The notes under the pieces were generated by a model, which did not search any database, was not told the origin of the DNA, and worked only from the letters and a program-made list of their open reading frames with translations. Below are positions 6,738-9,179 of a DNA stretch of 9,179 bases, piece by piece. Where the stretch lies: positions 1 to 9,179 of the forward strand of contig JAHRWG010000293.1 in assembly GCA_019090295.1 (NCBI GenBank), read 5' to 3'. How positions within the stretch are numbered: the first letter of the stretch is position 1; each line of letters begins with the position of its first letter. The stretch comes from Cycloclasticus sp. (lineage in GTDB: Bacteria > Pseudomonadota > Gammaproteobacteria > Methylococcales > Cycloclasticaceae). The translations under genes and the position numbers were made by a program.

Positions 6738-7505
6738 ATGAAAATAGTTTCAATCAATATAAATGGCATTCGAGCTGGTGAAAGAAAGGGTTTTTTCAAA
6801 TGGATGGAACAACTAAATGCTGACGTTCTTTGTTTTCAAGAAATTAAAGCTCAAGAAGAGCAGCTAGTCAGTGATGCCTTTTGGCCTAAAAACTACCACT
6901 GTTATTATCACCCCGCTGAAAAGAAGGGGTATAGCGGCGTTGCTATTTTCTCAAAACAAAAGCCCGATACACTTACTAAGGGGATAGGCTGGCCTGACTT
7001 TGACGCTGAAGGGCGCTTCATCGAGGCAACCTTTGGTGACCTCTGCGTTTCATCTATTTATATGCCTTCTGGCTCATCTAAAGAAGAGCGCCAGTTGTTT
7101 AAGTATGACCTAATGGAGCGCCTTATACCGGTGTTACGCGAAAAACAAGCCGACGGTAAAAAGCATATTATTTGCGGTGACTGGAATATTGCACATAAAA
7201 AAATTGATATTAAAAACTGGCGCGGCAACCAAAAAAACTCTGGATTCCTACCAGAGGAACGCGAATGGATGGATGAGTTGTTTGGCACCGAAGGCTGGGG
7301 CGATGCCTTCCGAGTGGTCAATCAAGACGCTGACCAATACACGTGGTGGTCAAATCGCGGGCAAGCATGGGCCAATAATACCGGTTGGCGGATTGACTAC
7401 CAGGTTATTTCTAGCAACCTAATACCACATGTACACCAAGCCTCTATTTATAAGGATGAACGGTTTTCCGACCACTCTCCGCTCATTATCGATTACGACA
7501 TGTGA
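6738..7505 (+). CDS. xth: Exodeoxyribonuclease III / AP endonuclease (EEP family)
   Basis: This 255-residue Mg-dependent exonuclease-endonuclease-phosphatase fold protein is predicted to cut DNA at abasic sites and remove 3' blocks in base excision repair. Visible catalytic residues are Asn7/Asn9 (SININGIR), Glu35 (CFQEIKA), Tyr108 (SIYMPSG), Asp148 and Asn150 (CGDWNIAH), Asp220 (GWRIDYQV), and Asp245/His246 (FSDHSPLI). The full ExoIII/APE1 set is therefore present. Several segments (IKNWRGNQ, GFLPEEREWMDELFG, GWRIDYQV, and an end of PLIIDYD) resemble the Pseudomonas catabolite-repression protein Crc, a relative that has lost nuclease residues; this protein keeps them, so I call it a nuclease. 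No Shine-Dalgarno precedes the ATG. The ampG start follows 14 bp after the stop, so the two are probably cotranscribed. The protein is too short and divergent to be named xthA with certainty. Confidence 0.92.
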   Translation: MKIVSININGIRAGERKGFFKWMEQLNADVLCFQEIKAQEEQLVSDAFWPKNYHCYYHPAEKKGYSGVAIFSKQKPDTLTKGIGWPDFDAEGRFIEATFGDLCVSSIYMPSGSSKEERQLFKYDLMERLIPVLREKQADGKKHIICGDWNIAHKKIDIKNWRGNQKNSGFLPEEREWMDELFGTEGWGDAFRVVNQDADQYTWWSNRGQAWANNTGWRIDYQVISSNLIPHVHQASIYKDERFSDHSPLIIDYDM

Positions 7506-7519
7506 ACACACTCGTTTAG

Positions 7520-9058
7520 ATGAGCCACTCTAAATGGCTAGATGCTTCTCGCTCGATTACCCAAACAAATGTTCTTGCTATGTTTTTTTTGGGTGTATCA
7601 GCAGGCATACCCCTCTTACTTATTTTTTCTTCTCTCGGACTTTGGCTTCGTGAAGCAGGTATTGATCGCGCTACCGCCACATTATTTAGCTGGGCCGCTC
7701 TAGGTTACTCTTTTAAGTTTGTTTGGGCTCCTTTAGCCGATAAGCTGCCTTTACCCATACTCAGCCAACGTCTTGGTCAGCGACGCAGTTGGCTGCTTTT
7801 ATCCCAGTTAATGGTTATTTTAGCGATTACCTTAATGTCGAGTGTCAATCCTGCCCAAGACAGTTTGTTTCTTATGGCGTCGGCAGCTGTTTTGCTTGGG
7901 TTTTCTTCGGCCACTCAGGACATTATCATTGATGCCTACCGCATTGAGTCTGCTGATAATAAACAACAGGCAATTCTCTCAGCCAGTTATATTGCTGGCT
8001 ACCGTACCGGAATGATTTTATCTGGTGCAGGCGCATTGTTATTAGCCAGCTATTTGGGTTCTAGCAGCCATAATTATAGCTACCCAGCCTGGCAGCTAAC
8101 CTACCTGTGCATGGCTGCCTTTATGCTAATAGGTATTATCACTACCCTTATAATCCATGAGCCGAACCGATCAGCTACCCTGACAGAGCCTCACAATCAC
8201 CACGAGCATTGGCAGCTATTAATGCTGTTTACCTTTCTTGTTAGCAGTTTTATTGGTAGCTACTGGGTTAGCTCTGATCCCTCAATCATTGCAAAAAACC
8301 ACCTATCGGTTACTTTATCTAGCCAAGCTTTAGCTAACTTTTTGATCGAGTGCTGTCGGCTAATGGCCGGTATTGCCAGTGCCGCCCTTGTCGCCAAGCT
8401 ATTAGTTATCAATAAACTCATTCCAGTCTCGTTGGTGGAGAAAAGTTATTTAGACCCCATTAGAGATTTTTTCAACCGCTACGGCCTGTCTTTGGCTTTT
8501 TTGTTACTGGCCCTAGTTGGCCTATACAGGATTTCTGATATTGTACTGGGTGTAATCTCAAATATTTTTTATCAAGACTTGGGTTTTAGCAAACCAGAGA
8601 TTGCCAGTGTTGTAAAAACATTCGGCCTCTTAATGACCATTATTGGTGGGTTTCTTGGCGGCCTTCTTGTTTTACGTTTTGGCATTATGCGAATTTTATT
8701 AATCGGCGCCATTTTATCGGCCCTGACCAACTTACTATTTATGCTACTCGCTCAGGCCGGCCATAACATGCCGATGCTTTATCTCGTTATTTCTGCCGAC
8801 AATTTATCGGCAGGACTAGCTAGCGCAGCATTTATTGCCTTCTTATCCAGCCTTACCAATATTTCTTTTACCGCCGTTCAGTATGCTATTTTTAGCTCCT
8901 TAATGACCCTTATTCCAAAAGCATTGGGGGGCTATTCTGGTGCTATGGTTGAACATATCGGCTATGAGTCATTTTTCATCATGACGGCACTACTTGGTAT
9001 TCCCGTGTTAATTCTTATCATTTGGGCCAACAAGCACTTCAAGCTAAAGCCCAACTAA
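7520..9058 (+). CDS. ampG: AmpG-type muropeptide permease (MFS transporter)
   Basis: This 512-residue integral inner-membrane protein is close in length to E. coli AmpG (about 490). AmpG imports GlcNAc-anhydroMurNAc peptides released by cell-wall turnover for recycling; in species with AmpR/AmpC it also supplies the inducer of beta-lactamase. Supporting segments are FFLGVSAGIPLLLIFSSLG (22-40, first helix), FKFVWAPLADKLPLP (65-79), QRRSWLLLSQL (87-97), ATQDIIIDAYR (131-141), and YRISD followed by YQDLGFSKPEIASVVK (336-366). Hydrophobicity suggests about 12-14 membrane helices, with a longer polar loop near 212-230 (His-rich, HNHHEH). The ATG at 7520 lies 14 bp after the exonuclease stop with no clear Shine-Dalgarno, which suggests translational coupling. 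No strong terminator follows. Other substrates within this MFS branch are possible, but the signature matches favour AmpG. Confidence 0.92.
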   Translation: MSHSKWLDASRSITQTNVLAMFFLGVSAGIPLLLIFSSLGLWLREAGIDRATATLFSWAALGYSFKFVWAPLADKLPLPILSQRLGQRRSWLLLSQLMVILAITLMSSVNPAQDSLFLMASAAVLLGFSSATQDIIIDAYRIESADNKQQAILSASYIAGYRTGMILSGAGALLLASYLGSSSHNYSYPAWQLTYLCMAAFMLIGIITTLIIHEPNRSATLTEPHNHHEHWQLLMLFTFLVSSFIGSYWVSSDPSIIAKNHLSVTLSSQALANFLIECCRLMAGIASAALVAKLLVINKLIPVSLVEKSYLDPIRDFFNRYGLSLAFLLLALVGLYRISDIVLGVISNIFYQDLGFSKPEIASVVKTFGLLMTIIGGFLGGLLVLRFGIMRILLIGAILSALTNLLFMLLAQAGHNMPMLYLVISADNLSAGLASAAFIAFLSSLTNISFTAVQYAIFSSLMTLIPKALGGYSGAMVEHIGYESFFIMTALLGIPVLILIIWANKHFKLKPN

Positions 9059-9103
9059 ATATCGCCCTTAATCTATGTAGAATTTCTGTTTAAAATCAAA
9101 CGT

Positions 9104-9179
9104 TCACACTTTATCACCTGACGTTGGTTTTAAGGCCACCTTAAAGTTCAACTGCTCTTCATTTGAGATTCTAAACTCA
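9104..9179 (-). CDS. Possible C-terminal end of a convergent gene (partial)
   Basis: On the minus strand one frame is open from the right edge for 24 codons and ends at TGA (9106-9104). It reads EFRISNEEQLNFKV followed by ALKPTSGDKV. The composition (charged/hydrophobic alternation) looks like real protein and the spacing to the ampG stop (45 bp) suits a convergent gene end, but 24 codons is too short to be sure. The other two minus-strand frames close sooner. No family recognised. Confidence 0.35.
   Translation of the reverse strand, partial: EFRISNEEQLNFKVALKPTSGDKV

Noticed and set aside
7058..7321. 87-codon minus-strand open frame
   Set aside because: It is antisense to the catalytic core of the exonuclease and resembles no family.
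9129..9145. TTTAAGG-CCA-CCTTAAA hairpin as ampG terminator
   Set aside because: The stem is AT-rich with no T-run after it on either strand, and it lies inside a possible coding end.
1..9179. CRISPR array, tRNA, rRNA, insertion sequence or prophage
   Set aside because: I saw no regularly spaced repeats, tRNA-like cloverleaf, transposase or integrase motif, or long terminal repeats; genes are nearly contiguous core functions.

Overview
The window looks like core chromosome of a moderate-GC gammaproteobacterium. The divergent pilM/ponA pair, the C+ form of ribosomal protein L31, the hexameric (type II) citrate synthase and AmpG all fit that class. The proteins suggest a marine or aquatic lineage near Cellvibrionales or Pseudomonadales, but the exact group cannot be fixed from sequence alone. 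I see no phage, insertion sequence, CRISPR array, tRNA or rRNA, and no defence-island-like gene group.

Layout from left to right: the first 222 codons of pilM (minus strand, running off the left edge); a 253-bp divergent regulatory region with a perfect TGTGA-N6-TCACA (CRP/Vfr-type) palindrome; ponA, encoding the bifunctional penicillin-binding protein PBP1A (plus); a perfect bidirectional terminator; gltA, citrate synthase (minus), whose short leader holds an exact 8-bp inverted repeat; an M48-family metalloprotease lipoprotein (minus); rpmE, ribosomal protein L31 (minus), with its own terminator, a good sigma70 promoter with a GC-rich discriminator, and a leader hairpin; then, divergently, an exonuclease III/AP endonuclease and an AmpG-type muropeptide permease (both plus, 14 bp apart, a likely operon). 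At the right edge a 24-codon open stretch on the minus strand may be the end of a convergent gene.

Functional links: ponA builds peptidoglycan and AmpG recycles its turnover products. The M48 lipoprotein probably acts in the periplasm on envelope proteins, and PilM belongs to the type IV pilus machine. GltA, L31 and the nuclease are housekeeping.

I did not find an obviously undescribed multi-gene system. The points most worth checking are regulatory: the CRP-like site between pilM and ponA, the gltA leader palindrome, the rpmE promoter and leader, and an rpmE terminator that overlaps the longest reading frame of the protease. A further point is that the exonuclease has Pseudomonas Crc-like signatures but keeps a full set of catalytic residues.
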